DNA of 64,000 nucleotides. Source: Mastigocoleus testarum BC008 (GTDB taxonomy: Bacteria > Cyanobacteriota > Cyanobacteriia > Cyanobacteriales > Nostocaceae). Both the position numbers and the translations under genes were made by a program. Location: contig NZ_LMTZ01000091.1 of assembly GCF_001456025.1 (NCBI RefSeq), positions 78,725 through 142,724 on the forward strand. Direction: 5' to 3'. Numbering within the stretch: position 1 is the stretch's first letter; every line of letters starts with the position of its first letter. Positions 37,132-47,449 of this stretch are shown here, in pieces. The notes beneath the pieces were generated by a model that was given only the letters and a program-made list of their open reading frames with translations, ran no database searches and was not told where the DNA came from.

Positions 37132-38370
37132 ATGGTATTTTCATTGTCTTCTCATAACGTTATCCAGTACCTGCATGATGCAGGTCTGTGTAGCTCAGAA
37201 GATGGCGCATCTGCTGATTCTGAATTACCACAGAGTAGCAAGAAGAATTTGAATTTACTTGTGAAGCTGGCTTCCAATTGTAAGTTACTTGTGAAACAGG
37301 AACGTTGTGCCCAAGGTTTTGGGAGTCAGGAAGAATTTTTCAATGAGTGGCTGTTTCATGAATTGCTCAATTCATTTCCAATTTTAAAAAATATTTCCGC
37401 GATCGAATCGTTGGTTGTACACTTTGATGAGGATGAGTCTATTCTCGTCCGGCGCTACTTAAGCGAATATTTGGAACTGGATAACTTTTACCGTGAGAAT
37501 GGTATTTTCCCCGAAGAAATTGCAACTGCAATTGGTAAGGTTTTAGGAAGATTACATTGCGCTACTTTCAATCGCCGTGAATATAAGGACTTTATAGCAA
37601 CAGCACCCACAGGTGGAATTCGCTATCAGTATTACAATCCAGCCCAAGGTATCGAAGGGATAGGACCAGAAATTTTTGCAGAAGTTCCAAAAGAGGCACT
37701 TGCTTTTTATGGACTTTACCAAAATTATGACGATCTGGAATCTGAAATTGCGGGTCTAGCAAATAGTTGGAATCCTTCATGCTTGATCCATAATGATTTA
37801 AAGCTAGAAAATATATTGCTACACTCTCAATGGGAGCAACAAGATAAAGACTTGGTGAGATTCATTGACTGGGAAGCTTACTCATGGGGAGATCCAGCCT
37901 TCGACCTGGGAACAGTAATTGCAAGTTACCTAAAAATTTGGTTGGAAAGTTTGGTAGTAGATCCAAGTATAAGTCTGGAAGAGTCTTTTCAACTAGCAAT
38001 GATTCCTTTAGAAGCAATTCAACCTTCAATTTTGGCTCTCACTCGCTCCTATCTCAAGACTTTCCCTAGGATTTTAGAATATCATCAAGAATTTATCTTG
38101 CGAGTAGTCCAATTTGCTGGACTTGTGCTTATTAAAGATATTGAAAAACAAATAGACGCGAATAAATCTTTTGATAACATTGGCTTGTGTACGCTGGAAG
38201 TTGCCAGAAAGATGCTCACAATGCCACAAATTTCTGTGATGACTGTATTCGGCGTCAACGAATCAGAAATTATTAAACATGTAAAAAAACTGCAAGTACT
38301 TCCTATAAATAAAAAAGAAAATAATCTACTTCCAATTTTTTACGAAAAAACGCGTTTGCGCGGTTGCTGA
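37132..38370 (+). CDS. Phosphotransferase-fold kinase (class V lanthipeptide-type)
   Basis: The 412-residue product has an aminoglycoside-phosphotransferase/kinase fold: the catalytic loop HNDLKLEN is intact at residues 220-227 and the metal-binding loop IDWE (near 245-248) replaces DFG. These residues suggest it is active. The gene directly precedes a HopA1-family gene (106 bp gap). In class V lanthipeptide (LxmK) and thioamitide pathways a kinase like this works with a HopA1-type protein to dehydrate Ser/Thr in a precursor peptide. Alternatively it phosphorylates a small molecule. ATG start; promoter not defined. Confidence 0.82.
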   Translation: MVFSLSSHNVIQYLHDAGLCSSEDGASADSELPQSSKKNLNLLVKLASNCKLLVKQERCAQGFGSQEEFFNEWLFHELLNSFPILKNISAIESLVVHFDEDESILVRRYLSEYLELDNFYRENGIFPEEIATAIGKVLGRLHCATFNRREYKDFIATAPTGGIRYQYYNPAQGIEGIGPEIFAEVPKEALAFYGLYQNYDDLESEIAGLANSWNPSCLIHNDLKLENILLHSQWEQQDKDLVRFIDWEAYSWGDPAFDLGTVIASYLKIWLESLVVDPSISLEESFQLAMIPLEAIQPSILALTRSYLKTFPRILEYHQEFILRVVQFAGLVLIKDIEKQIDANKSFDNIGLCTLEVARKMLTMPQISVMTVFGVNESEIIKHVKKLQVLPINKKENNLLPIFYEKTRLRGC

Positions 38371-38476
38371 TCATTGAAGGGTAATTGAGGAAAAGTAAAG
38401 CATCCAATAGAACTGGTGTAAGATTTTTCTTATTTTGTTCTATTTCCGTTGGGAAGTATAGAAAAATTCGAGCGCA

Positions 38477-39550
38477 ATGATGATGGAGACTTCAGATTTT
38501 TCACTATCCAAATATTTGCTTGATATTGCTAGTGATATCCAGATAGAGTCTAATTTTTGCATTCGTCATTGTGGCTATGAACCCTTCATTTTACCGCCAA
38601 CAATAGCAAAACGTTTCAAACAACTTTCCTTCGCCCTCCAGAATAAATATCTGGCATTATTGTTGCGAAATTTATTATACGGAATTTATTACAATCACTC
38701 TTTAAGTGATGTTTTAGCAGTTCGTAAAGATAAATTTATACTCAATAAAAACTTAGAATTAGATTGTGCTTTTGATGTAGATTGGGATTTTTACGATCAA
38801 TTACACCAAAGTAATTGCGGAACTGGATACTTTGATTTTGATTGGCAAGTTTTGAAGCGGGAACCAGATGGTAGCTTGGCATTAGCTAAAGATGGTTTAA
38901 ATTTATATGTGGAGTATGACCATCATTCTGACCCACCAATAGAAGATGCAAAAACTGGCGAACTAATATCAATATTAATGCCAAATCATCAGCTACAAAA
39001 CGGCGTTTACATTGCTATTGGTGATGCTGGTAAAATACAGCATGATAAAGACATTGGATTAATATGTTTTAATATTAGTCCTGCTGGTGCTATTGCTATG
39101 ATGGATAGCTTGACCCCGGGGTTAAATAATTTAGAAATCCCCTTCCATTTTCAGGTATTACATAATCCTAATTTTTATCAACGCTTTGACTCTGGGATAC
39201 TTTATTTTGAACGAAAAGATTATCTTGGGTTAAAAAACGTTTTGGAAACTGTTTACCTGGAAAATCAGTCCTATTTTGAGCAAAAAGTTCCTTTATTTAC
39301 CAAATTGTTAGCACCGGGATTGAGTATAGCGGAAGAACCGAATCAAAAATTTGCTCCCCAAGAAAGTTTTGGAATGAACCGTTGTCAAATTATTGCTAAT
39401 GCACTTTTAGATGCTTGGCGACAGGGAGAAAATTCTCCACGGAAGCGAGTAGATTTTATACATCAGCATTTTAAAGAGATGGGAATTAGTTTAGATTATC
39501 CTTACTTAAATCCTGATTCTGAAGATGTTTATCAAATGCTAAATTTGTGA
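38477..39550 (+). CDS. HopA1-family protein
   Basis: The 357-residue product matches the HopA1-type fold first described in Pseudomonas type III effectors, judged from the helical N-terminus with LLLRNLLYGIYYNHS, the GYFDFDWQVLKREPDGSLALAKDGL block and GVYIAIGDAG. In bacteria with class V lanthipeptides and thioamitides, the HopA1 homologue (LxmY, TvaD-type) eliminates phosphate from phospho-Ser/Thr. Since the kinase is next door this function is likely but untested. No type III secretion genes exist here. The ATG is the first of three in tandem (MMMETSD). Confidence 0.8.
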   Translation: MMMETSDFSLSKYLLDIASDIQIESNFCIRHCGYEPFILPPTIAKRFKQLSFALQNKYLALLLRNLLYGIYYNHSLSDVLAVRKDKFILNKNLELDCAFDVDWDFYDQLHQSNCGTGYFDFDWQVLKREPDGSLALAKDGLNLYVEYDHHSDPPIEDAKTGELISILMPNHQLQNGVYIAIGDAGKIQHDKDIGLICFNISPAGAIAMMDSLTPGLNNLEIPFHFQVLHNPNFYQRFDSGILYFERKDYLGLKNVLETVYLENQSYFEQKVPLFTKLLAPGLSIAEEPNQKFAPQESFGMNRCQIIANALLDAWRQGENSPRKRVDFIHQHFKEMGISLDYPYLNPDSEDVYQMLNL

Positions 39551-39780
39551 ATAGAATTTCGAAAGAATAATGTAGCAGAATTATGCGCAATACTTACAGT
39601 ACGCTTATGCTAAGTCGCCGCGCATGTGCGAACACCCAACTACCGCTAACAGTATAGACTGCGTCCTTACGAATTTTAATGCCGTAGGCACAGTATGTCC
39701 TGATCGGAGCCGCTAATGACTTGCGCGTCCGCCACACCATATCGGTCATACTAAAGAAGTAATTTTTATCTATTAGTATT

Positions 39781-40182
39781 ATGGGTTTTAGTTATAGCTA
39801 CATTGTCCGTTTTCGGGATACTGATGCTGCTGGAGTCGTATACTTTGCAAATATTTTAAATATTTGTCACGAAGCTTATGAATCATCTTTAGCAGCTTCA
39901 GATATAGATATTAAAGAATTTTTCACAAAACCAATTGTAGCTTTTCCAATTGTTCATGCTGATGTTGATTTTTTTCGTCCTATTTTTTGTGGAGATATAT
40001 TGATAATTAAAATGATTGCTAAAAAATTAGGTAATGATAAATTTGAAATTAATTATGAAATTTTTGCTCAAAACATGCTTGCAAGTAAAGCAAATACAAA
40101 ACATGTATGTATCGATGCAAGCACTAGGAAGAGGACAGATTTACCAGGATATATTATTTCTTGGTTAGATAATCTTGGTTAG
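39781..40182 (+). CDS. DHNA-CoA thioesterase candidate (4HBT hotdog)
   Basis: The 133-residue hotdog-fold protein has the 4HBT motif RFRDTDAAGVVYFANILNICHEAYE near the N-terminus with the catalytic Asp. In cyanobacteria this type hydrolyses 1,4-dihydroxy-2-naphthoyl-CoA to DHNA in phylloquinone synthesis. It lies beside menE, menC and menA (on the opposite strand), which strongly supports that job. Length is normal. ATG start. Confidence 0.88.
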   Translation: MGFSYSYIVRFRDTDAAGVVYFANILNICHEAYESSLAASDIDIKEFFTKPIVAFPIVHADVDFFRPIFCGDILIIKMIAKKLGNDKFEINYEIFAQNMLASKANTKHVCIDASTRKRTDLPGYIISWLDNLG

Positions 40183-40318
40183 ATAATTATTATGCTTAGG
40201 ATTAGATAGTGGCGATAATTAAAAATTATACTTATGATATTTTGATTTTGGTATTTTAAATTTGATATTTTAGATTTGGTGTTTTAGAAATTCATAATAT
40301 TATTCAATTAAATATTGA

Positions 40319-41752
40319 CTAGGATTTTGGATTTTGTGATTTCGTCAAATTTAAACTCAGTTTATTTCTTGCAATCTCATGTAACTTCTGGCGGTTTATT
40401 TTTCCTTGAGAGTTTCGCCCCAAGGATGATACCGGAATCCAATATTTGGGAATTTTAAACTTACTGATTTTTATTGTAAGTTGACTTTTCAGTTCTGAAC
40501 TGGTGATATCTGTAGATTTTGGTACATAAATTGCAGTTACAGCTTCTCCCCAAATTTTATCTGCTACTCCAATGACACAGATATCACTTACCATTTCTGT
40601 TTGTCTGATTGCTGATTCAACTTCTAGAGGATAAACATTTTCGCCACCAGTGATTATTTTGTCACTATCACGTCCCATTACATATAAATAATTTTCCTCG
40701 TCTAATAATCCCAAATCATCTACCTTTAGGCTTTCACTTTTATTTCTAATATGTGGATAATAGCCGAGAAATAGTGATTGAGCATCAATATTAAGTTTGC
40801 CGATTTTATTTGATTTCAATTTATATTTTTTATTGTTATAAATATAAACCTTTGCATGAGGTAAAACTTGACCGCAACCTAACTTACCTTTGAGAAAATC
40901 TTCTGGTTTAAGAGTTGCAACTTGAGAAGCAGTCTCTGTCATCCCATATGTTAAAGCTAAGGGGATATTATAATATCTTGCCTTTGATAACAATTCATCC
41001 CAAGCTGGAGCACCTCCTAGAAGTACTGTTTTAAATTGTGATAACCATCTACTCGAATCGGATTTTTGAATTAGACGTTGTAATTGAGTTGGAACTAAAG
41101 ATGTAAAAAATTTTGAGTGGTCGATATTGTATCTTTGGTATTTTTTAAGCTGATCATTCTCTAGCTCTCGAAATGGTAAGATAACTAACCTACCATTGCT
41201 AGTAAAAGAACGAATTAATTGCATTAAGCCACTAACATGATGTAAAGGCAAAACACAAATAGAATTTACTTGAGGTATTTGAAAATATTTCTGGAATCCT
41301 TGTGAAGATGCTGTTAGTGTTTCCCAAGTGTGAATCGCAAATTTTATTTCTCCTGATGAACCACCAGTAGGAATCATAATTGGAGAAAATTGAGAATCAG
41401 ATAAGTAAAATTTTTCCTGTACTGATATTTTGTGTGTGATTGTATTTTGTTTTTCTGAAATTTCTTCTCCCCAAATAATATCTGGCTTTACTAAATCAAA
41501 TACTTGTTGCCATTCTTGATATTGCCAATCAGGATTACAAATAAAAATTGGACATTTTGCTGCGATCGCAGCAATTAAACCAGCAATAAAACTAACTGGT
41601 TGACGCTCTACTAACAGGATATTAGGTATTTTTTCATTCTGCTTAAATTCAATTAGCTGTAAATATAATTTTTCTACTATTGGCAAAAATTGATGATTAT
41701 TTTCACAAACTAACCACTCATTAGATAAGTGAGATATCCAATTCTCAAGCAT
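40319..41752 (-). CDS. menE: o-Succinylbenzoate-CoA ligase
   Basis: MenE activates o-succinylbenzoate with ATP and CoA. The 477-residue adenylating enzyme has IMIPTGGSSGEIKFAIHTW (AMP-binding, P-loop-like), YGMTETASQ, the GRDSDKIITGGENVYP hinge and the catalytic Lys in NSQGKINRQKL. Length is normal. It follows menC by only 30 bp, so it is in the menA-menC-menE transcription unit. Confidence 0.95.
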   Translation of the reverse strand: MLENWISHLSNEWLVCENNHQFLPIVEKLYLQLIEFKQNEKIPNILLVERQPVSFIAGLIAAIAAKCPIFICNPDWQYQEWQQVFDLVKPDIIWGEEISEKQNTITHKISVQEKFYLSDSQFSPIMIPTGGSSGEIKFAIHTWETLTASSQGFQKYFQIPQVNSICVLPLHHVSGLMQLIRSFTSNGRLVILPFRELENDQLKKYQRYNIDHSKFFTSLVPTQLQRLIQKSDSSRWLSQFKTVLLGGAPAWDELLSKARYYNIPLALTYGMTETASQVATLKPEDFLKGKLGCGQVLPHAKVYIYNNKKYKLKSNKIGKLNIDAQSLFLGYYPHIRNKSESLKVDDLGLLDEENYLYVMGRDSDKIITGGENVYPLEVESAIRQTEMVSDICVIGVADKIWGEAVTAIYVPKSTDITSSELKSQLTIKISKFKIPKYWIPVSSLGRNSQGKINRQKLHEIARNKLSLNLTKSQNPKS

Positions 41753-41782
41753 ACTTAAAACTTTTATGATATGGGGACTGAT

Positions 41783-42793
41783 TTACCAAAAATTATCTAG
41801 CCAATCTTCTTCTAGGTCGGTGAAATAGTGTTGAATTCCAAAACCTAATGCTCTTTTTTTTAGCGAGAACTCATTCGCTATTTGTAAAGCAGCTTCTTTC
41901 CCAACAATAGTCTCAAAAACTGACGAAAATACAATATCAATTTCATTCTGTTGGTAAAACTGACGTAACTGCGATCGCGAACCAATAATTCCTGGTTTAA
42001 CTACAAAAATTTCTCGCCAACCTTTTTCATAGCAAGCTTTTAATTGTTGTAGAGTCGCAACTGATTCATCTAAAGCTATTGGAGTTCTGTAACTACTACT
42101 CAAATCCAACATTATTTGAAAATCTTTTGTTGCTAATGGCTGCTCAATGAATTCTATTGTTAGAGGAAATTCCGATTCACTGTTAATGCGATCGCAAGTT
42201 TTCAACCACAGAATAGTTTCTTCATAACTTAGTCCACCATTAGCATCCAGACGTAATTTGACACCAGCAGGTAACTTGCGTGCTAATACGTTTAAAATAG
42301 ATGTCTCTTCTGCTACTGAGTAAACTCCTATTTTCCACTTAAAAGTGCGATATCCAGCTTGCCAGAGTTGGAGGTACTTTTCTAGCATTTGTTTACCTGC
42401 TGGTAATAAAGCACTGTAAGTTAAGTTTTGACTATTAGAAAAAAAGATATCTCTCTTCAAAGTATTAATATCTTTTGCTTTTAGTTTCCAGCTACCTAGT
42501 GACATTTCCCAAGCACTTTCAAATCCAGACTGACAAGCAGGTAAATCATCTGGAATTCCATAAATGACCTCTGAAGAGATTGTTTTTGGTAGTTGCTGAC
42601 AAAAATCTAAAGCTTCTTGAAAGCTTTCCGAACCAAACCATTCAATTGGAGCAATTTCTCCCCACCCAATTTGATCGGCTTCGTCTTTAAGACTGAGGAT
42701 AATACCCTGACGAATATCCCAAATCCCATGGCTAGTTTGTAAGGGAATCGAAAATTTCCGCTGATAAGGACGAAATTCAAACCGATAAAGCAT
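41783..42793 (-). CDS. menC: o-Succinylbenzoate synthase
   Basis: MenC dehydrates SHCHC to o-succinylbenzoate. It is an enolase-superfamily enzyme of 336 residues with the second-shell Lys in FKWKIG, metal ligands in RLDANGG, EFIEQPL and ALDESV, and the acid/base Lys in VVKPGIIGSR. All are in order. It is followed by menE at 30 bp. ATG start. Confidence 0.95.
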   Translation of the reverse strand: MLYRFEFRPYQRKFSIPLQTSHGIWDIRQGIILSLKDEADQIGWGEIAPIEWFGSESFQEALDFCQQLPKTISSEVIYGIPDDLPACQSGFESAWEMSLGSWKLKAKDINTLKRDIFFSNSQNLTYSALLPAGKQMLEKYLQLWQAGYRTFKWKIGVYSVAEETSILNVLARKLPAGVKLRLDANGGLSYEETILWLKTCDRINSESEFPLTIEFIEQPLATKDFQIMLDLSSSYRTPIALDESVATLQQLKACYEKGWREIFVVKPGIIGSRSQLRQFYQQNEIDIVFSSVFETIVGKEAALQIANEFSLKKRALGFGIQHYFTDLEEDWLDNFW

Positions 42794-42937
42794 ATTGAGA
42801 ATTCATCTCGGGTGTTGCTAAGATTGATAATTTATCTATGATTAGAGCGCAAATACTGTAGGTGCATACCTTTTTGAAGATAGCTCGAGGATTTGGGGGA
42901 TTTTGGGATTGGGGAAATATTTCAAAATTGAAGATTA

Positions 42938-43843
42938 TTATCCAACTGGGAGGAAAAAGCCCAAGCCAAATAGTAAACAACTCCAAAAATGTACTGCTAC
43001 TGCAATAAATTTACAGTTACTGACTTTTTCTGGTTGGTCATGATTTTCCCCTACATGTCGACATAATTGGAATCCAAAAGGTAAGCTGACCCAACTTAGT
43101 AAAGTCCAAACTGGAAAAAGACCCCAAGCTACGAAGCCTAAAGTTGTAGCGTAAATACTTCCAGTAAACCATTTAAGAACTGTGGCTGATTTCTGTGTTC
43201 CCATTCTTACAATCGGCGATTGCTTTCCCGCACTTACATCATCCTCTACTTGGTGAAAATGGGAACAAAATAAAATCAAACTAGTTGCAATTCCAACAAT
43301 AATTGAAGCTGCAAAACTTTTAACTGATACAGTTTGAGTTTGGCTATAGTAGGCTGCGTTCACACCCAAAGGACCAAATGCAAAAAAGCAAAGAATTTCT
43401 CCCATACCTCTGTAACCCAAACGGAAAGGCGGTCCTTGATATAGGTAACCTAAAAAGCAGCACAATAAAATTATCCCAATTACAGTGACATCTCTTTGCC
43501 AGTATGAAATGACAATTATTCCTAATAAACCCAAGAGTAAAAATAAATTTCCTAGCCAGAAAACTAATAATTTATTACCTGTTAAATTCACTAAAGAATG
43601 ATATTTATTTCGGTCAATTCCAGTCTCTGAATCAAACACATCATTGCTTAAATTTTCCCAGGCAAGAATAAAAATTGCTGACACCAAAAAAGTATAAAAA
43701 ACTGCTCCATCGAATATTTTGGTTTCCCAAAAAGCAACGGCACTTCCTACCCAAATTGGTACGATTGCAACACTGTACATTGGCGGTTTAATAGCCGCCA
43801 TCCATAGTTTTCTTTTAGGATATGAAATTAATTCTGTCGTCAT
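42938..43843 (-). CDS. menA: DHNA phytyltransferase
   Basis: MenA joins a phytyl group to 1,4-dihydroxy-2-naphthoate in the membrane, giving the direct precursor of phylloquinone, the A1 acceptor of photosystem I. The 301-residue protein has eight or nine hydrophobic helices and the prenyl-diphosphate motif NDVFDSETGID with a second acidic motif in HQVEDDVSAGKQSP. First of the menA-menC-menE set (144 bp to menC). ATG start. Confidence 0.95.
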   Translation of the reverse strand: MTTELISYPKRKLWMAAIKPPMYSVAIVPIWVGSAVAFWETKIFDGAVFYTFLVSAIFILAWENLSNDVFDSETGIDRNKYHSLVNLTGNKLLVFWLGNLFLLLGLLGIIVISYWQRDVTVIGIILLCCFLGYLYQGPPFRLGYRGMGEILCFFAFGPLGVNAAYYSQTQTVSVKSFAASIIVGIATSLILFCSHFHQVEDDVSAGKQSPIVRMGTQKSATVLKWFTGSIYATTLGFVAWGLFPVWTLLSWVSLPFGFQLCRHVGENHDQPEKVSNCKFIAVAVHFWSCLLFGLGFFLPVG

Positions 43844-44164
43844 TTGTGGTAATTAATTAAATAACTTACATTATCTATGTGCTCAAGTTGAGATAGTTTG
43901 AAAATACACAGGTTTTTAGCATAAACTTTTAATATTAGATGAAGGTCAGAAAATAGTTGATAATAGCTTGACTTTTTTCGCAATCAACTTTATCTTGCAA
44001 CCAACTTGAGAGCAAGGCATTATAAAGTATGGCAAAAACATAATAACCAGGCAACAGTCTATGGTCGTTAGATGGTATTTATTTGTGTTACCTGTAGAAA
44101 TACGACCATGAACTATGACTATTATGGAAGCTAACTTTAAAAAAATTTACTCTTCTTGAGACAC
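43844..44164. promoter_or_regulatory. menA/menF divergent promoter region
   Basis: The 321 bp between divergent menA and menF must contain the promoters for both halves of the cluster. It is AT-rich and I cannot assign a particular -10 or -35 with confidence. Confidence 0.5.
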
Positions 44165-45580
44165 ATGACAGTTTCACCGTGCACTGCCGATTTTTTGATA
44201 TGTAATAAGGAGCTATACAATTTTTTGTTAGCAGCGCAGCAGTATTGTCTAGAAAATAATTGCCAAAGAATAGCAAATATTTCTTTAGCAATTGACCCAG
44301 TCGATCCTTTAACTATATTTGCAAATTTAGCATCAGTTAATCAAATAAACTTTTACTGGCAAAACCCAAGTCAAAAAGAAGCTATTGCAGCCATAGATTC
44401 TATAGAAAAATTAGAATTTACTGGTGAAGAAAGGTTTAAAGAATCTGAAGAGTTCATAAACCAATGTAGAAAAAAAATCCTTTGTTTTCCCCGAGATAAT
44501 TCTTCACAATCTTCTCCTGTTTTTTTTTGTAGCTTTGGTTTTTTCGATAGAAATATCAATCAAAACTATCCTTTTGCTGAAGCTAATATATTTTTACCAC
44601 GTTGGCAAATATCATATAATCATGGTAAATGTACATTAATCGCAAATATTATTATTAATGCCAGAGCAGATATTCATAAAATAATTCAAAAAATCTGGGT
44701 AAAAATTCAGGAAATTACTAATCTAAAATATAGTGGTGAGATTAATATATTAGATAGTAACAAGTATATAAAAAAAGCTGTAACTAGCCCAAGTAAGTTT
44801 AAACTTTCAGTATTGTCTGCACTAAATACTATCAATTCTAATTATTTAAATAAAATTGTTTTAGCAAATGCCTTAGATGTTATTTCTAACAATAATTTTG
44901 ATTTATTTCAATCATTAAAAAATTTGCGTTACTTGCATCCTAACTGTTATATTTTTTCTACTAGTAACGGTAGAGGACAAAATTTTATTGGTGCTAGTCC
45001 AGAACGTTTAATTAGTATTCGCAAACAGCAGCTAATTACTGATGCATTAGCAGGAAGCGCACCTAGAGGTCAAACACCTGCTGAAGACGCTGCTAGTGCA
45101 GATAGATTAATTAGTAGTCAAAAAGAAAGACACGAGCACTCTTTAGTTATTGATTTTATTACTCAAAGTTTATCGGAACTCGGCTTATCTCCCGAAATAC
45201 TAAAACCACGTCTACGACGGTTATCTAACATCCAACATTTGTGGACTCCTATCCAAGCAACAATTCCCCAAAATGTTCATCCCCTACAGATTGTGGCACA
45301 ATTACATCCTACTCCTGCAGTCGCAGGTACTGCACCAGACTTAGCTTGTAAAGAAATTCGCCGCTATGAAAATTTTGAAAGGGGTCTTTATGCTGCACCT
45401 CTTGGTTGGATAGACCTACTCGGTAATAGTGATTTTGTTGTTGGTATCCGTTCTGCGCTCATTGATGGCGAGCGCGCTAGACTTTATGCTGGGGCTGGAA
45501 TAGTTTCTGGCTCCGATCCTGATAAAGAAATTGCCGAAATTCAACTGAAACTTCAGGCTTTGCTAAAGGCATTAGTGTAA
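44165..45580 (+). CDS. menF: Isochorismate synthase
   Basis: MenF turns chorismate to isochorismate, the first committed step to phylloquinone. The 471-residue product (ATG at 44165; a TTG three codons earlier is also open) has the chorismate-binding fold with GASPERLI, the catalytic DALAGSAPRG, HLWTPIQA and HPTPAVAGTAPDLA, and the closing LYAGAGIVSGSDPDKEI. All active-site blocks are seen. menD, menB and menH are not in the window. Confidence 0.95.
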   Translation: MTVSPCTADFLICNKELYNFLLAAQQYCLENNCQRIANISLAIDPVDPLTIFANLASVNQINFYWQNPSQKEAIAAIDSIEKLEFTGEERFKESEEFINQCRKKILCFPRDNSSQSSPVFFCSFGFFDRNINQNYPFAEANIFLPRWQISYNHGKCTLIANIIINARADIHKIIQKIWVKIQEITNLKYSGEINILDSNKYIKKAVTSPSKFKLSVLSALNTINSNYLNKIVLANALDVISNNNFDLFQSLKNLRYLHPNCYIFSTSNGRGQNFIGASPERLISIRKQQLITDALAGSAPRGQTPAEDAASADRLISSQKERHEHSLVIDFITQSLSELGLSPEILKPRLRRLSNIQHLWTPIQATIPQNVHPLQIVAQLHPTPAVAGTAPDLACKEIRRYENFERGLYAAPLGWIDLLGNSDFVVGIRSALIDGERARLYAGAGIVSGSDPDKEIAEIQLKLQALLKALV

Positions 45581-46681
45581 ACTCTGACGACAGTGAAAAT
45601 CTGTATGTCAATAGTAATATTTAATGCAGATAACACAAGTATTTATTTAATACAAATTAATGATACATATAAATTTATGATGAAATTATTCAATGTAGCT
45701 TTTTTTTACGCTAGTGTAAGAAAAACAGCTAACTAACTTACTACACACTCAGTATGTGTTAGCACAGTTAAATATTCCTAAAGCAGTTACATTTAATTGT
45801 TGCCTTGGCTAGCAGTTAATTTGTATTAATCCAAGTTAGTAGTCATAGCTAAAATAGCTCAAAATCGCTGATAAAAGTGAATAAGTTCAGGTAGAGATAG
45901 TTACATAATCAATAACTTATTTTATATAAAACCCTTAAAATTTTACGATTGCTAATCGACTACATTAACTAAAATTCAAAATGTTGATTAAAGGGTGAAG
46001 TCATAATTATGTAAGTCCTAAAAACTTATCGATGTTCATTTAATATTTTTAATAACTAGTATTAGTATTGATGAGTATATTTTTTTGAATAAACTGGATA
46101 TTTCCTGAAGTAGTAGAATAGATAGAATTGATATTTAAATTGCACTACAAAAATTAAGCATGAATAATCAGTTAGCAACTAGAATAGTTATTTGAATAAT
46201 TCATCATATTAATTGCTTTATCAATTTGTAGTTATTTTTGACATAGCTTAAACTCATTATCATTATTCAAATTTAGTTATTTTTTTAGATTATTTTTTTA
46301 TAATTATGGATTGATTAATGATGAATATATTTTAGACTTGAGATAAATACTTGAAAACATTTTGCCATGTAACGTTAAAAGCACATAGAATTAATTTTGA
46401 TTCTAGCGAAATAGAGTTATAAATTATCAGTTATTCTCAAATGTTGCTTATATATAGTTGTTTCATTGGGATATTGAAATTTCATTTGATTGATAAGCCG
46501 ATATTAATCTCGTTCGACATGTCAAAACCAATGATTTATACAACTAATAAATATCTCTTTAAAGATACAACAAACTTTTGATTGCAAAATACAGTTGCTA
46601 GAAAAATTTTAAAACTCAATATAAAGTCAAAAACTAACAATTAGTACTTGATAAATTTTATTGACAACAAAAAATAAGCTG
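45581..46681. other. Long AT-rich spacer
   Basis: Some 1.1 kb of AT-rich sequence between two plus-strand genes. I looked for photosystem micro-genes, hairpins and T-runs and saw none that can be supported. Confidence 0.55.
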
Positions 46682-47449
46682 ATGAATGTTATGGATAATC
46701 AAAAATCTTTTTCCAAATTTAAGCGTTTACAAGAACTCTTAGTACTAACCTCTTTGAGGGATGTTCCAGCTATCGCTCTTGGAAACAAATTACGTAACTT
46801 TGGTTATAAAACTATTTTCGGGCAAATCGGAAATTCTGTATATATCCAAGAAGGAGTGGAATTTCTCAACGCATCTAATATGGAAGTGGCTGATGGCGTA
46901 CATATTTTTAAAGGCGCTCGCCTGGATGCAAGAGGTCACCAAAACAATAAAATTATTTTTGAAAGTCAAGTTGCGATTGAGCGAAACGTTGACATAGGAG
47001 CTTTGGTAGATACCTCAGTACGTATAAAAGAAAAAACATTTATTGGACCTGGTGTTTGTATTGCAGGACCTGGAGATATTACGATTGGTAAAAGCTGTTT
47101 AATAGCAGCCCATGTTGGTATTTTTGCCAACAATCATAATTTTTCCGATCCTAACCGCTATATAACCGAGCAAGGTGTTACGAGTAAAGGAATTACCATT
47201 GAAGATGATTGTTGGCTTGGTCATGCTGTGACGGTACTGGATGGAGTAACAATTGGTCAAGGAAGTGTAATTGGTGCAGGAGCAGTTGTAACTAAGAATA
47301 TTCCTGCTTACTCCGTGGCTGTAGGAACTCCCGCGCGGGTAATTAAAAATCGAAAATCTAAAGAATTGTGGACTTTGGAGCAAGAAAAACTGTCCCATAC
47401 TTTTTTATCAAAGGAAGAAAACCAACAGCATAAGTCTTCTCAAGTTTGA
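46682..47449 (+). CDS. Left-handed beta-helix O-acetyltransferase
   Basis: The 255-residue protein is a hexapeptide-repeat (LbetaH) transferase, related to maltose/galactoside O-acetyltransferases. It has ITIGKSCLIAAHVGIFANNH, with the catalytic His in ANNH, followed by ITIEDDCWLGHAVTVLDGV and IGAGAVVTKNIPAYSVAVGTPA. It likely acetylates a sugar in a surface polysaccharide. Acceptor unknown. Start ATG at 46682 is preferred over the TTG 21 bp upstream. Confidence 0.88.
   Translation: MNVMDNQKSFSKFKRLQELLVLTSLRDVPAIALGNKLRNFGYKTIFGQIGNSVYIQEGVEFLNASNMEVADGVHIFKGARLDARGHQNNKIIFESQVAIERNVDIGALVDTSVRIKEKTFIGPGVCIAGPGDITIGKSCLIAAHVGIFANNHNFSDPNRYITEQGVTSKGITIEDDCWLGHAVTVLDGVTIGQGSVIGAGAVVTKNIPAYSVAVGTPARVIKNRKSKELWTLEQEKLSHTFLSKEENQQHKSSQV

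Noticed and set aside
42777..42986. 69-codon frame overlapping menC and menA
   Set aside because: Composition and overlap with both real genes show it is a shadow frame.
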